Below, one piece after another: positions 8,881 through 17,553 of a DNA stretch of 64,000 nt. Source of the stretch: Rhizobium sp. RU20A (GTDB lineage: Bacteria; Pseudomonadota; Alphaproteobacteria; Rhizobiales; Rhizobiaceae). The notes under the pieces are model-generated. The model had not been told where the DNA came from and did not search any database. It saw nothing but the letters and a program-made list of their open reading frames with translations. The position numbers were made by a program, and so were the translations under genes. How positions within the stretch are numbered: the stretch's first letter is position 1; each line of letters starts with the position of its first letter. Location: contig NZ_FTMB01000006.1 of the NCBI RefSeq assembly GCF_900155885.1, forward strand, positions 62,001-126,000, given 5' to 3'.

Positions 8881-9630
8881 TCACAGCACCCGGTGAAGCT
8901 CGGTGATATCGGCGAGTACGTGGTCGGCGGCGGCGGCAAGGCTTTGGGGGGAACCGGTTCCGGTCAGCACCGCGACGGTGAGGCCGACGCCGGCGGCGCG
9001 GCCCATATGGAGATCGTGATTGTTGTCGCCGACGACGGCCACCTGCCGCGGATCAAGGCCGGTCGCGGCGCAGAAGCCGAGCACCATGCCGGGTTCGGGC
9101 TTGATGCCGTAGCCGCTGTCGTAGCCCGCGACAAAGTCGAGGCAGTCGGTAAAGCCGAAGCGACGGGCCGTCTCGCGGATCGAGCGCTCATTGTCGCTGG
9201 AGGCGACGCCGAGGCGGTAGCCGGCCGCCTTCAGCCCCGCGAAGAAGGCGCCGAGATCGGTGACGGGGGTGGAGTAGTCGGCGGCCATGGCAAAGAGGTT
9301 GTCGAACGCGATGGTGAGGTCGGCAAGCGAGAGCGGCGAACCGGCCGCGATCATGCCCTCGGCGATCTCCACCGTATTGCCGGCGGCCAGCAGGCTGTCC
9401 GGCGTCACATATCCGGTGTCCGGGTCCATGCCGGTCTCGGCAAGAATGGTGCGGGCGAGCGCCTCGTCGCCCCGCGCGGCGCGCCGGCCGAGCTCGTAAT
9501 TGATCGGCACCCAGCTCTTCGCATAGTCGAGCAGTGTGCCGTCCTTGTCGAAGAGAATGCCGGCAATGCGCTGCCGGCCGGCCGGGTCCAGGGGCGCGGC
9601 TTTGGTATCGGCGCGGTGGGCGTCACTCAT
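8881..9630 (-). CDS. HAD-family phosphatase, phosphoglycolate-phosphatase-like
   Basis: A 249-residue HAD class IA hydrolase. Motif I is AGILFDKDGTLLDYAKSW (Asp-x-Asp-Gly-Thr). Motif II is LGVASSDNERSI (Ser) and motif III is the Lys in YGIKPEPGMVLGFC. Motif IV is VAVVGDNNHDLHMGRAAG (Asp-x-x-x-Asp). A helical cap lies between motifs I and II. This suggests dephosphorylation of a small metabolite, but the substrate cannot be read from sequence. ATG 9630 follows GAAGGAAG. It sits between waaA and lpxK, so it is probably co-transcribed with envelope genes. Phosphoglycolate or another sugar phosphate is a guess only. Confidence 0.85.
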   Translation of the reverse strand: MSDAHRADTKAAPLDPAGRQRIAGILFDKDGTLLDYAKSWVPINYELGRRAARGDEALARTILAETGMDPDTGYVTPDSLLAAGNTVEIAEGMIAAGSPLSLADLTIAFDNLFAMAADYSTPVTDLGAFFAGLKAAGYRLGVASSDNERSIRETARRFGFTDCLDFVAGYDSGYGIKPEPGMVLGFCAATGLDPRQVAVVGDNNHDLHMGRAAGVGLTVAVLTGTGSPQSLAAAADHVLADITELHRVL

Positions 9631-9727
9631 CTTGGCTTCCTTCGGGCAGGGACGGTTAGGGACGGAGAATAGCCGGGGAAGGGCGGCGCGCAACTGCCCG
9701 GCTGCGCCGTCGCAAGCGGCCGTCGCG

Positions 9728-11047
9728 TCAGGCGCCGCGGCCGTTCGGCAGTTGCAGCCGGGCCTTCATCGTCAGCGGATTGAGATAGGGCTCCAGCCCG
9801 CGCAGGGTTGCCGAGAGCGCGCCGCGCATCTCGTGCACGCTCTGCTGGCCCGCATCGATCATGCCGTGACGCACTGCGTCGTTGGCGAGGAGATAATGCA
9901 CGCCCTTGGCCAGCATCTCGACGTCACGGATGATCTTGGCGCTGCCGCTGCGCGTCAGGGTCTGATAGGCGTCCCGGAAATTCTGCACATTGGGACCGGA
10001 GAGGATGGCGCAGCCGAGCATGGCCGGTTCCAAGGGGTTCTGTCCGCCCTCCGCAAACAGCGAGCGGCCGACGAAGGCGACATCGGTGAGGCGCAGGTAA
10101 AGCCCCATTTCGCCGATCGTGTCGCCGAGAAAGACGTCGACATCCGGCGTCAATGCATCGCCACGCGTGCGGCGCGCCACCTTCAGCCCCTGCGCAACGA
10201 GGGCGGCTTCCACCGCGTCCGACCGCTCCGGATGGCGCGGCACGATGATCGAGAGCTGGCCGAGCCGCTCCTTCAGGGCCCGGTGCACGGTGCCGGCGGC
10301 CGCCTCCTCGCCCTCGAAGGTGGAGATGGCGGCCCAGGTCTTGCGGGCGCCGATCTGCTGGCGATAGGCAGCAAGGGTCGCGGGATCGTGGGGCGGCGCG
10401 TCGGTATCGACCTTGAGGTTGCCGGACACCATCACCGGCAGCACGCCAAGCGCCGTAAACCGCTCCGCGTCGATATCGGATTGGGCAATCACCAGCGCCA
10501 GATTTTCGAAGATCGCATCGGCAATCGCCGGGCGCCGTTTCCAGCGGTTGAAGGTGCGGTCCGACATGCGGCCGTTGACGAGCACCTGCGGGATATGGCG
10601 GGCGCCGAGCTCCATGATGGTCATCGGCCAGATCTCGCTCTCGGCGATGATGGCGAGATCCGGCTGCCAATAGTCCAGAAACCGGCTGACGGCGGGCTTC
10701 AGGTCGATCGGCACATATTGGTGGATGACCGTATCGGCCAGGCGCTCGCAGACCACCTTGGCGGAGGTGCGCGTTCCCGTCGTCAGGATCACGGAGATGC
10801 CGCGCTTGCGCACCTCGCGGATGAGGGGCACGACGGAAGCCGTCTCGCCGACGCTGGCGGCGTGAAACCACACCAGCGGGCCCTCCGGCCTTGGCTGGCT
10901 CGCATGGCCATAACGTTCGCTGCGGCGCTTGGGATCTTCCTTGCCGCGCGCGGTGCGCAGTGCCAGATAGCTCCAGATGACGGGCGCAAGCGCCTGCCCG
11001 GCCAGCCGGTAGGTGGAAAGCATCGCGCGCGCATACAACCTGCTCAT
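9728..11047 (-). CDS. waaA: 3-deoxy-D-manno-octulosonic acid transferase (KdtA/WaaA)
   Basis: WaaA transfers Kdo residues from CMP-Kdo onto lipid IVA at the cytoplasmic face of the inner membrane. The 439-residue protein has a short N-terminal hydrophobic anchor, then GPLVWFHAASVGETASVVPL with the conserved acceptor-side Glu. The DLAIIAESEIWPMTI segment (ESE-W-P) follows. The C-terminal GT-B donor lobe contains SIIVPRHPERSDAV (the RHPER motif) and FVGRSLFAEGGQNPLEPAML (Gly-Gly-x-Asn-Pro-x-Glu). ATG 11047 was chosen for a normal start MSRLYARAMLSTYRLAG. Length is as expected for the family. Confidence 0.95.
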   Translation of the reverse strand: MSRLYARAMLSTYRLAGQALAPVIWSYLALRTARGKEDPKRRSERYGHASQPRPEGPLVWFHAASVGETASVVPLIREVRKRGISVILTTGTRTSAKVVCERLADTVIHQYVPIDLKPAVSRFLDYWQPDLAIIAESEIWPMTIMELGARHIPQVLVNGRMSDRTFNRWKRRPAIADAIFENLALVIAQSDIDAERFTALGVLPVMVSGNLKVDTDAPPHDPATLAAYRQQIGARKTWAAISTFEGEEAAAGTVHRALKERLGQLSIIVPRHPERSDAVEAALVAQGLKVARRTRGDALTPDVDVFLGDTIGEMGLYLRLTDVAFVGRSLFAEGGQNPLEPAMLGCAILSGPNVQNFRDAYQTLTRSGSAKIIRDVEMLAKGVHYLLANDAVRHGMIDAGQQSVHEMRGALSATLRGLEPYLNPLTMKARLQLPNGRGA

Positions 11048-11243
11048 ACCGTCATCATTCCCCTGACGTCGCCGGCATTTCCTTGAGGGGAAGACGGCCG
11101 CCCCTTGCAGACTGAGCCCGGAGCAAAGAGGCTCGCACGGGCGCACACGCTGCCCTGCCGCCATTCCCCACAGATACGGCGGATTTCAGGCATGCGCCTG
11201 GGAGGCCCGCGGCCGGCGCCGCTTTTACCCTTCGTTTCGACGC

Positions 11244-11480
11244 TTATTCGCTGCCGGGATCGAGCAGGCGGTGCATGTGAACGATGAAATAGCGCATATG
11301 CGCATTGTCGACCGTCAACTGCGCCTTGCTCTTCCACGCGGTCAGTGCCGACGCGTAGTCAGGGTAGATGCCGACAATATCGAGCTTCGACAGGTCACGA
11401 AATTCGAGGCCGGTCAGGGTGGTCAGTTCGCCGCCGAAGACGAGGTGCAGCAGTTGCTTCTTTTCAGAGGTGTCGGGCAT
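11244..11480 (-). CDS. DUF4170 domain protein
   Basis: A 78-residue protein starting MPDTSEKKQLLHLVFGGEL and containing FRDLSKLDIVGIYPDYASA and MRYFIVHMHRLLDP, the pattern of DUF4170. This small family is found in alphaproteobacteria next to waaA and cysQ-like genes. Function is unknown. The size, lack of a signal peptide and context suggest a cytoplasmic accessory of Kdo/lipid A synthesis (inference). An in-frame ATG at 11525 would add 15 residues and cannot be excluded. Confidence 0.85.
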   Translation of the reverse strand: MPDTSEKKQLLHLVFGGELTTLTGLEFRDLSKLDIVGIYPDYASALTAWKSKAQLTVDNAHMRYFIVHMHRLLDPGSE

Positions 11481-11538
11481 CGGAAATCCATCGTTCAAAC
11501 CGCTTTCAGGGCTGGTTTGGGGCATTCCGCCGCAAAGG

Positions 11539-12357
11539 TCAATGCCCTTCCATGGCCTGTCCGGCGGCGATCAGCCCGGCCAGTCGGTCATTGGCTGCGG
11601 CGCACAGGACGGGGTGTTTGACACTCGCCCTGTTGTAGGTCAGCGGGCTGGCATCGAGCATCTGCAGCGTGCCGCCGGCTCTCTCTAAAATCAGATCTGC
11701 GGCCGCCAGATCCCAGTCGTGGGAGCCGGTCTTGACGATGGTGGCATCGATCCGCCCGTCCGCGACCATGGCGAGGCGATAGGCGAGCGAAGGAACATGC
11801 TGGACGCGGCTGACGCCGGTGCGAAAGCCGGGTTCGAGCCGCGCGATCATGTCCTCGGCGGAGGCGACTTTCAGGGCCGCGTCGCCTTCCCGCGCCACGC
11901 CAATGACCGTGCCGTTCTTCAGCGCCGGCCCGTCAAGCGTTGCCTGGAAGATCTCGCCGAGTGCCGGCGCATAGAGTACGCCCGCCACCGGCCGGCCGGC
12001 ATGCACGACGGCAACCGAAACGCACCACAGATCCTTGCCGGCAATGAAGGCACGGGTGCCGTCGATGGGATCGACCACGAAAAGCGTCTCGCAGGCGAGC
12101 CGCGCCGGATCGTCGTCCGTCTCCTCCGACAGCCAGCCGTAATTCGGCCGGGCCGGCAGCAGCATCTCCTTCAGCACGTCGTTTGCCGCAAAATCCGCCG
12201 CGCTGACGGGCGAGTGGCCGCCATTCTTCCACGTCACCTCCGGCGCATTGCGGAAATAGCCGAGCGCCGTGCGACCGGCCTCCTGCGCGGCGCGGGTGAT
12301 GAGATCGAGATCGCCGGCAAAGGGGCCAGGGGCGGATGGCGCGTCACGTGCCGGCAA
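11539..12357 (-). CDS. Inositol monophosphatase-family phosphatase, CysQ-like 3'(2'),5'-bisphosphate nucleotidase
   Basis: A 272-residue Mg/Li-dependent phosphatase of the IMPase fold. The metal-binding motifs are present: WLSEETDDD (Glu-Glu), FVVDPIDGTRAFIAG (Asp-Pro-Ile-Asp-Gly-Thr) and GSHDWDLAAADLILERAGG (Trp-Asp-x-Ala-Ala). CysQ enzymes remove the 3' phosphate of PAP formed during sulfate assimilation; IMPase-type activity is the alternative. Its start overlaps the end of the upstream pmbA-like gene by 14 bases, so the two are translationally linked. Confidence 0.88.
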   Translation of the reverse strand: MPARDAPSAPGPFAGDLDLITRAAQEAGRTALGYFRNAPEVTWKNGGHSPVSAADFAANDVLKEMLLPARPNYGWLSEETDDDPARLACETLFVVDPIDGTRAFIAGKDLWCVSVAVVHAGRPVAGVLYAPALGEIFQATLDGPALKNGTVIGVAREGDAALKVASAEDMIARLEPGFRTGVSRVQHVPSLAYRLAMVADGRIDATIVKTGSHDWDLAAADLILERAGGTLQMLDASPLTYNRASVKHPVLCAAANDRLAGLIAAGQAMEGH

Positions 12358-13690
12358 GGGTCATGCCTTCGATGGCGATGGTCGGGGCGGCCACGCCATA
12401 TTTGCGGTCGATGTCGTTGGCCGGGGTGATGGCCATGAACATCTCCTTGAGGTTGGAGGCGATCGTCACTTCCGAGACGGCATAGGTCAGTTCGCCATTT
12501 TCGATCCAGAAGCCGGAGGCGCCGCGCGAATATTCGCCCGTGATCATGTTGACGCCCTGTCCGATCAGTTCGGTGACGTAAAAGCCGGTGCCGATCTGCC
12601 GGATGAGGTCTTCGGGCGCGATGCCGCCCGGTTCAAGCGCGAGGTTGGTGGGCGAGGGCGAGACGCTGTTGCCGCCGCGCACCCCGCGCCCGTTGGTTTC
12701 AAGGCCGAGCTCGCGCGCCGTCGAGGTCGAGAGGAACCAGTGGTTCAGCACGCCATCCTCGATCATCACGAGGCGCTCCCCCGTCACGCCCTCGCCGTCG
12801 AAGGGCCGCGAAGAGGAGCCGCGCACGACGAGCGGATCATCGGTGATCGAGAGGCCCGATTTCAGCACCTGCTTGCCCATGCGGTCGCGCAGGAAGCTCG
12901 TCTTGCGGGCAACGGAGGCGCCGTTGATGGCACCGGCGATGTGGCCGACGAACCCGCGCGCCAGGCGCGGATCGAAAACCACGGTCAGGCCCTTCATGGT
13001 CGGCACCTGCCGGGGATTGAGGCGTGCCACGGTGCGCTCGCCCGCCTTGCGGCCGATATCGGCGGCATCGCGCAAGTCGCGGTAGTAGAGGCGGCTGTCG
13101 AAATCGTAGTCGCGCTCCATCTTCGTGCCTTCGCCGGCGATAACGCTGACGGAGCGGCCGAAACGGCTGGCGCTGTAGGCGCCGGAAAAGCCGTGCGAGG
13201 TGACGAGCACCAGCCCGCCGGAGCCGGCCGAGGCACCGGCGCCACTGGAATTGGTCACGCCCTTGACCGCAAGCGCCGCATCTTCGGCCGCGAGCGCCGC
13301 GTCGGTCAGCGCCTCCGTCGAGACCTCGGTCGGATCGAAAAGCTCGAGATCGCGGATGGTTCTGGCAAGGCGCGCTTCCTCGGCAAGGCAGGCATAGGGG
13401 TCTTCCGGCGAGGCTTTCGCCATGGCGACGGCGCGTTCGGCGAGCACGCCGAGATCGAAGCCCGGATTGGCCGAAACGCTGGCAACGCGCTTGCCGACGA
13501 AGACCCGGAGCGAGAAGTCATCGCTCTCCGACGCCTCGGTGGATTCCACCTTGCCGAGACGCACGGCGACGGAGCGGGAGCGGCCGCGCACCACGACGGC
13601 ATCGGCCGCATCGGCCCCCGCCTTTCGCGCACGCTGGACAAGGTCTTCAGCGCGGGCAAGCAGCGCGGCGGAATCGATCTCTTCGGTCAT
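12344..13690 (-). CDS. pmbA: TldD/PmbA (TldE) family metalloprotease-related protein
   Basis: A 448-residue protein of the PmbA/TldE family. TldD and TldE form a heterodimeric protease that processes peptides such as microcin B17 and the CcdA antitoxin in E. coli. The TldE subunit lacks the zinc site, and no HExxxH motif is visible here, which fits TldE. Family features include the early AVVVRGRSRSVAVRLGKVES and the later PRQVPTMKGLTVVFDPRLA, VGHIAGAINGASVARKTSF and MITGEYSRGASGFWIENGEL. ATG 13690 (MTEEIDSAALL) follows AAAGG; ATG 13705 is an alternative. It is first in the minus-strand run toward lpxK. No tldD is in the window. Confidence 0.9.
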   Translation of the reverse strand: MTEEIDSAALLARAEDLVQRARKAGADAADAVVVRGRSRSVAVRLGKVESTEASESDDFSLRVFVGKRVASVSANPGFDLGVLAERAVAMAKASPEDPYACLAEEARLARTIRDLELFDPTEVSTEALTDAALAAEDAALAVKGVTNSSGAGASAGSGGLVLVTSHGFSGAYSASRFGRSVSVIAGEGTKMERDYDFDSRLYYRDLRDAADIGRKAGERTVARLNPRQVPTMKGLTVVFDPRLARGFVGHIAGAINGASVARKTSFLRDRMGKQVLKSGLSITDDPLVVRGSSSRPFDGEGVTGERLVMIEDGVLNHWFLSTSTARELGLETNGRGVRGGNSVSPSPTNLALEPGGIAPEDLIRQIGTGFYVTELIGQGVNMITGEYSRGASGFWIENGELTYAVSEVTIASNLKEMFMAITPANDIDRKYGVAAPTIAIEGMTLAGT

Positions 13691-13792
13691 GATTTGGCCT
13701 TTCATTCCCTTCCCATTTATTGTGCAGTGCCGGGGGCATCAAGGGCTCGCACCTGATTCCCTCTCCCTTTCGAAAAGCGAAGACCTCATTCC

Positions 13793-15610
13793 ATGGCCAC
13801 GTCCTCCGTAATGTATTCGCAGGCCCTGCTGCTGCTTGGCGGCGCCGTCATCTCCGCGCCGCTGTTCAAGCGGCTCGGTCTCGGCACCGTTCTCGGCTAT
13901 CTCGCCGCCGGCGTCATCATCGGGCCGATCGCCGCGCAGATCACCGAAGGGGAGCAAATTCTGCACGTCGCCGAACTCGGTGTGGTCTTCCTCCTGTTCA
14001 TCATCGGGCTGGAACTGAAGCCATCCCGCCTTTGGCAGATGCGGCGCGACATTTTCGGCCTCGGCACCGCGCAGGTGCTGATCACGGGCGCGGCGCTCTC
14101 CGCGCTCGGCTTCTATTGCGGCCTGCTCAACTGGGAGGGCGCGATCATCGCGGGCTTCGGCCTTGCGCTGTCCTCCACGGCCTTCGCCATGCAGATCCTC
14201 GAGGAGAAGAACGACATCAACACGCGCTACGGCCAGCGCGCCTTTTCCGTCCTGCTGTTGCAGGACATGGCGATCGTGCCGCTCCTGGCGCTGATTCCGC
14301 TTCTGGCCAACCAGGCGCCGGAGGCAACGACGACCCCGCTGCAGGATTTTTCCATCGCGCTCATCGCCATCGGCGGCGTCGTGGCGGCCGGGCGGTATGC
14401 GCTGAACCCGCTCTTCCAGATCATTGCCCGCACCGGCGCGCGCGAGGCGATGATCGCCGTGGCCCTGCTGGTTGTCATGGGCGCCGCGACGGTCATGCAG
14501 GTGGCCGGCCTTTCCATGGCCATGGGCGCCTTCCTTGCCGGCGTCATGCTGGCCGAAAGCAGCTACCGGCATGAGCTCGAGGCCGATATCGAGCCCTTCC
14601 GTGGTATCTTGCAGGCGCTGTTCTTCATGGCGGTGGGCCTCTCCCTGCAGCTTGAGGTCATCAAAGAGAACTGGATGTTCATCCTCCTGGCCGTGCCGGT
14701 CGTCATCCTCGTCAAGGGCGTCGTCGTCTACGGCCTCTGCCGGGCGACGGGCTCGGGCCACAATGATGCGATCCGCATCGCCGCGCTTTTGCCGCAGGGC
14801 GGCGAGTTCGGCTTCGTGCTCTTCACCACGGCGGCAACCGCGGGCATTTTCACCGACGGCACCGCTTCGCTTCTCGTCGTTGTCGTGACCGTTTCCATGG
14901 CGCTGACACCAGCCGTCACCGCGCTGGCCGGCCTGACCGTGAAGGACGTCGCCGACCGCGAGGAACTGGAGGAGGATTTCGAGGGCGCCGGCGCCGACGT
15001 GCTGATGATCGGCTTTTCGCGCTTCGGCCAGATCGCCTCGCAGATCCTGCTTGCCGGCGGCCGTGACGTGACGATCATCGACCATTCCGCCGCCCGCGTT
15101 CGCCAGGCCGCCACCTTCGGATTCCGTATCTATTTCGGCGACGGCGCGCGGCTCGACGTGCTGCGCGCCGCCGGCATCGAAAAGGCCAAGATCGTCGCCG
15201 TCTGCACCCAGAAGAAGGAGATCACGGATCGCATCGTGGCCCTGGTGCAGGCGGAATATCCCAATGCCCGCCTCTTCGTGCGCTCCTATGACCGCCTGCA
15301 CACGCTGGAACTTCGGGCCGCCGGCGTCGACTATGAGCTGCGCGAAACCTTCGAGTCCGGTCTCGTCTTCGGGCGCACCACGCTGGAAGCCCTCGGCATC
15401 GGCGACGACGAGGCGCTGGCCATCACCGACGACATCCGCCGCCGCGACGAGGCCCGTCTCGACGCCCAGGCCGTCGAAGGCATCACCGCCGGCCGCCATA
15501 TGCTGCATTCCAAGCCGGTGCGTCCGGAACCGCTGGTCAAGCCGAAGAAGGACCACGCCCACACAGCCGAGGAAGGCCGCGAACTGCCCGAGGTGGAAGA
15601 GGTGCGGTAG
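13793..15610 (+). CDS. CPA2-family monovalent cation:proton antiporter with RCK (TrkA-N) domain
   Basis: A 605-residue protein of the KefB/KefC class. Residues about 1-385 form some 12 membrane segments with the family's GTVLGYLAAGVIIGPIA, VVFLLFIIGLELKPSRL and LSSTAFAMQIL motifs. From about residue 400 an RCK nucleotide-binding domain begins (ADVLMIGFSRFGQIASQILL, a modified Rossmann GxxxxG) and runs to about 520. The tail is charged (HTAEEGRELPEVEEV). Such proteins exchange potassium or sodium for protons under NAD(H) or glutathione control. The specific cation and ligand cannot be read here. It diverges from the pmbA-like gene with about 100 bases between. Confidence 0.9.
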   Translation: MATSSVMYSQALLLLGGAVISAPLFKRLGLGTVLGYLAAGVIIGPIAAQITEGEQILHVAELGVVFLLFIIGLELKPSRLWQMRRDIFGLGTAQVLITGAALSALGFYCGLLNWEGAIIAGFGLALSSTAFAMQILEEKNDINTRYGQRAFSVLLLQDMAIVPLLALIPLLANQAPEATTTPLQDFSIALIAIGGVVAAGRYALNPLFQIIARTGAREAMIAVALLVVMGAATVMQVAGLSMAMGAFLAGVMLAESSYRHELEADIEPFRGILQALFFMAVGLSLQLEVIKENWMFILLAVPVVILVKGVVVYGLCRATGSGHNDAIRIAALLPQGGEFGFVLFTTAATAGIFTDGTASLLVVVVTVSMALTPAVTALAGLTVKDVADREELEEDFEGAGADVLMIGFSRFGQIASQILLAGGRDVTIIDHSAARVRQAATFGFRIYFGDGARLDVLRAAGIEKAKIVAVCTQKKEITDRIVALVQAEYPNARLFVRSYDRLHTLELRAAGVDYELRETFESGLVFGRTTLEALGIGDDEALAITDDIRRRDEARLDAQAVEGITAGRHMLHSKPVRPEPLVKPKKDHAHTAEEGRELPEVEEVR

Positions 15611-15683
15611 GGGCAGGGTAGGGATTGGTGGCTGAGTTGTGCCTTGCTCTGCGCCCCCCGTGTCAGCTCTGGCCTGCCCCTTG

Positions 15684-15848
15684 ATCACCCCACCCCGGCG
15701 CAAGCGCCGACCCGGCCCCTCAAGGGGCGGGTGGGAGGATGCCGCCGCCACACACGCCCTACCTCGCCGTGAGGGGAGAAGGCTGCACCCGCACACTCCC
15801 TACCTCCCCTTAAGGGGGAGGTCGCCGCAAAGCGGCTGGTGGGGTGAT
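15684..15848. repeat. Intergenic mosaic element bounded by an 11-base inverted repeat (in the antiporter-patatin gap)
   Basis: The gap 15611-15946 (336 bases) has no gene. It is bounded internally by ATCACCCCACC (15684-15694) and GGTGGGGTGAT (15838-15848), a perfect inverted repeat. Inside are further hairpins: GGCGCAAGCGCC, CCCCTCAAGGGG and CCTCCCCTTAAGGGGGAGG. The layout is that of a non-coding rhizobial mosaic repeat. It differs from the family B module, a fragment of which lies just to the right. Confidence 0.75.
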
Positions 15849-15899
15849 GCGCCGGTGCGGCGCAGCAGACGCATCGGGCCGGGTTAGGCTCTTCTACAG

Positions 15900-15926
15900 C
15901 GCCCGGCAGGGCAGAGAGGGGGTAGA
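15900..15926 (+). repeat. Family B repeat fragment
   Basis: The bases GCCCGGCAGGGCAGAGAGGG followed by GGTAG match the right-hand module of the 7651-7704 element. The hairpin half of the module is absent, so this is a partial copy. Confidence 0.6.
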
Positions 15927-15946
15927 CCCCACGTACAGCGGCCCCC

Positions 15947-16867
15947 TTACAGACCGCCCACGCGCCCCGCCATCACCGCATCCAGCGCCCGCTTCAACTC
16001 GTCGCGAATGCCCTGCGTGGCGGCCAGCACCTCGCCCGCGCGCAGGAAGTCCAGCACGCGGAAACGGTTGACGTCCGGGCGCAGCAGGATGTCCGGGGCG
16101 CCTGCCTTCAGCTTCATGGAAATGATCGACTGCATCAAAAGCTGCGTGGCGCCGAACAGGCTGTCGATGCGGGTCGGCATCGTCTCGCCGTCGCCATCGG
16201 GGCCACCGACCACGTCGACGGCGATGACGATGTCGGCCAGCGCGCGCAGATGGTCGAAGGGGATGGGATTGTAGATGCCGCCATCGATCATCACGCGCCC
16301 GTCGATTTTCACGGGCATGAAGACGGCGGGGATGGCGCAGGAGGCGGCGATGGCCGGGAGCACAGGCCCGCGCTCGAAGATCGTCTCGTGCATCCCGTAA
16401 TAGTCGGTCGCTGTCACCTTCAGCGGAATGGCAAGGCCTGAAAAATCCTCCGGGATAGTCTCCGGCAGAAAGGCTTTGAGGATCCGCTCGATGTTGAACT
16501 GGCCGAAGCGGAAGCCATTGGTCATGGCCTGGCTGAGGGTCGTCGGCCTGAGGCTCCAGAGGCGGTTGAAGACCTCGCCGCGCCGCCCGACCGTGGCGAG
16601 CGTATAGTCGCGGATGTCACGGCCCGGCATGCCCGCCGCCATGCCGGCCCCCATGATGGCGCCGATCGAGGAGCCGGCAATGGCCACCGGGCGGATGCCC
16701 ATCTCGTCCAGCACCTCGATGACATGCAGATGCGCCAGCCCGCGCGCCCCGCCACCGCCGAAGGCCACCGCGACGGTCGGCCCGGATGCGCGTGGCGAGA
16801 GTGGCATGCCGACGGGAAGGGCGCTGGCCTCAGGGATGTCGCTGGACTGAGGGGTCTGGTCGGCCAT
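15947..16867 (-). CDS. Patatin-like phospholipase family protein
   Basis: A 306-residue Ser/Asp-dyad lipase of the patatin/RssA type. The oxyanion loop is AVAFGGGGARGLAHLHVIE (residues about 33-51), the nucleophile elbow is IAGSSIGAIMGAGMA (Gly-Ser-Ser-Ile-Gly), and the catalytic Asp lies in RVMIDGGIYNPIPFDHL (Asp-Gly-Gly). No signal peptide or membrane segment is visible, so it acts in the cytoplasm or on the inner membrane face. Expected activity is phospholipid or lysophospholipid hydrolysis; the physiological substrate is unknown. It is a stand-alone gene, with rsmD 128 bases upstream on the same strand. Confidence 0.9.
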   Translation of the reverse strand: MADQTPQSSDIPEASALPVGMPLSPRASGPTVAVAFGGGGARGLAHLHVIEVLDEMGIRPVAIAGSSIGAIMGAGMAAGMPGRDIRDYTLATVGRRGEVFNRLWSLRPTTLSQAMTNGFRFGQFNIERILKAFLPETIPEDFSGLAIPLKVTATDYYGMHETIFERGPVLPAIAASCAIPAVFMPVKIDGRVMIDGGIYNPIPFDHLRALADIVIAVDVVGGPDGDGETMPTRIDSLFGATQLLMQSIISMKLKAGAPDILLRPDVNRFRVLDFLRAGEVLAATQGIRDELKRALDAVMAGRVGGL

Positions 16868-16995
16868 GGCGCGCTCTCGCTCCTGTCATGTCGTTCGGGC
16901 CCGCCCCGCGTCTGGAAAGCGCAGCGGAACGCGCTGTGCACGAATGTAGCGGCAAGCGATGACGGGCGCATGTGGCCAAAGCGCGGCGGTGAGGT

Positions 16996-17553
16996 CTACC
17001 CTTCGAAGCGGTAGAAATGCATGCGCGTGTCGCCAAATTCCCGCATGTCGAGAAAGGCGCAGCGTTCCGGCAGAACGGACACCACATCCGCGCGCTCTTC
17101 CAGGATGATGAGCGCCCCCGGCACCAGCCAGCCGCCGGAAATGGCCGCCGCGATCGCCTTTTCGCCAAGCCCCTGCCCGTAGGGCGGATCGGCAAAAAGC
17201 AGATGGAAGGGGTCGAGATTACCGACCTTGCCGAGATCCGTCGCATCCCGGCGCAGGATCCGGGCGCGGCCTTGCAGGCCGAGCGTCTCGATATTGCTCT
17301 GGATGATGCCGCGCCCCTCGACGCTCTGCTCGACGAGAATGCCGGAGCGGCAGCCCCGCGACAGGGCCTCGATGCCGACGGCGCCGGTGCCGGCAAAGAG
17401 GTCGAGAACGCGCGTACCCTCCAGCACGCCCGCATGGGCATGCTGGAGAATGTTGAAGAGGCTTTCGCGCGTGCGATCCGTGGTCGGGCGGATCGCATCC
17501 GACTTCGGTCCCGCCAGCGCGCGACCGCGAAACTCACCGCCGACGACGCGCAT
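16996..17553 (-). CDS. rsmD: 16S rRNA (guanine(966)-N(2))-methyltransferase RsmD
   Basis: RsmD methylates G966 of 16S rRNA (E. coli numbering) using S-adenosylmethionine. The 185-residue protein has the expected start MRVVGGEFRGRAL and the RPTTDRTRESLFNIL segment. The SAM-binding motif is VLDLFAGTGAVGIEALSRG and the catalytic motif is LLFADPPYGQGL (Asp-Pro-Pro-Tyr). Its start overlaps the stop of the upstream pseudouridine synthase by one base (TGATG), so two rRNA-modifying enzymes are translationally coupled. Confidence 0.95.
   Translation of the reverse strand: MRVVGGEFRGRALAGPKSDAIRPTTDRTRESLFNILQHAHAGVLEGTRVLDLFAGTGAVGIEALSRGCRSGILVEQSVEGRGIIQSNIETLGLQGRARILRRDATDLGKVGNLDPFHLLFADPPYGQGLGEKAIAAAISGGWLVPGALIILEERADVVSVLPERCAFLDMREFGDTRMHFYRFEG

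Noticed and set aside
12269-13756. Plus-strand frame of about 495 codons opposite the pmbA-like gene
   Set aside because: Antisense to a conserved gene; Gly/Ala/Arg/His-rich shadow composition.
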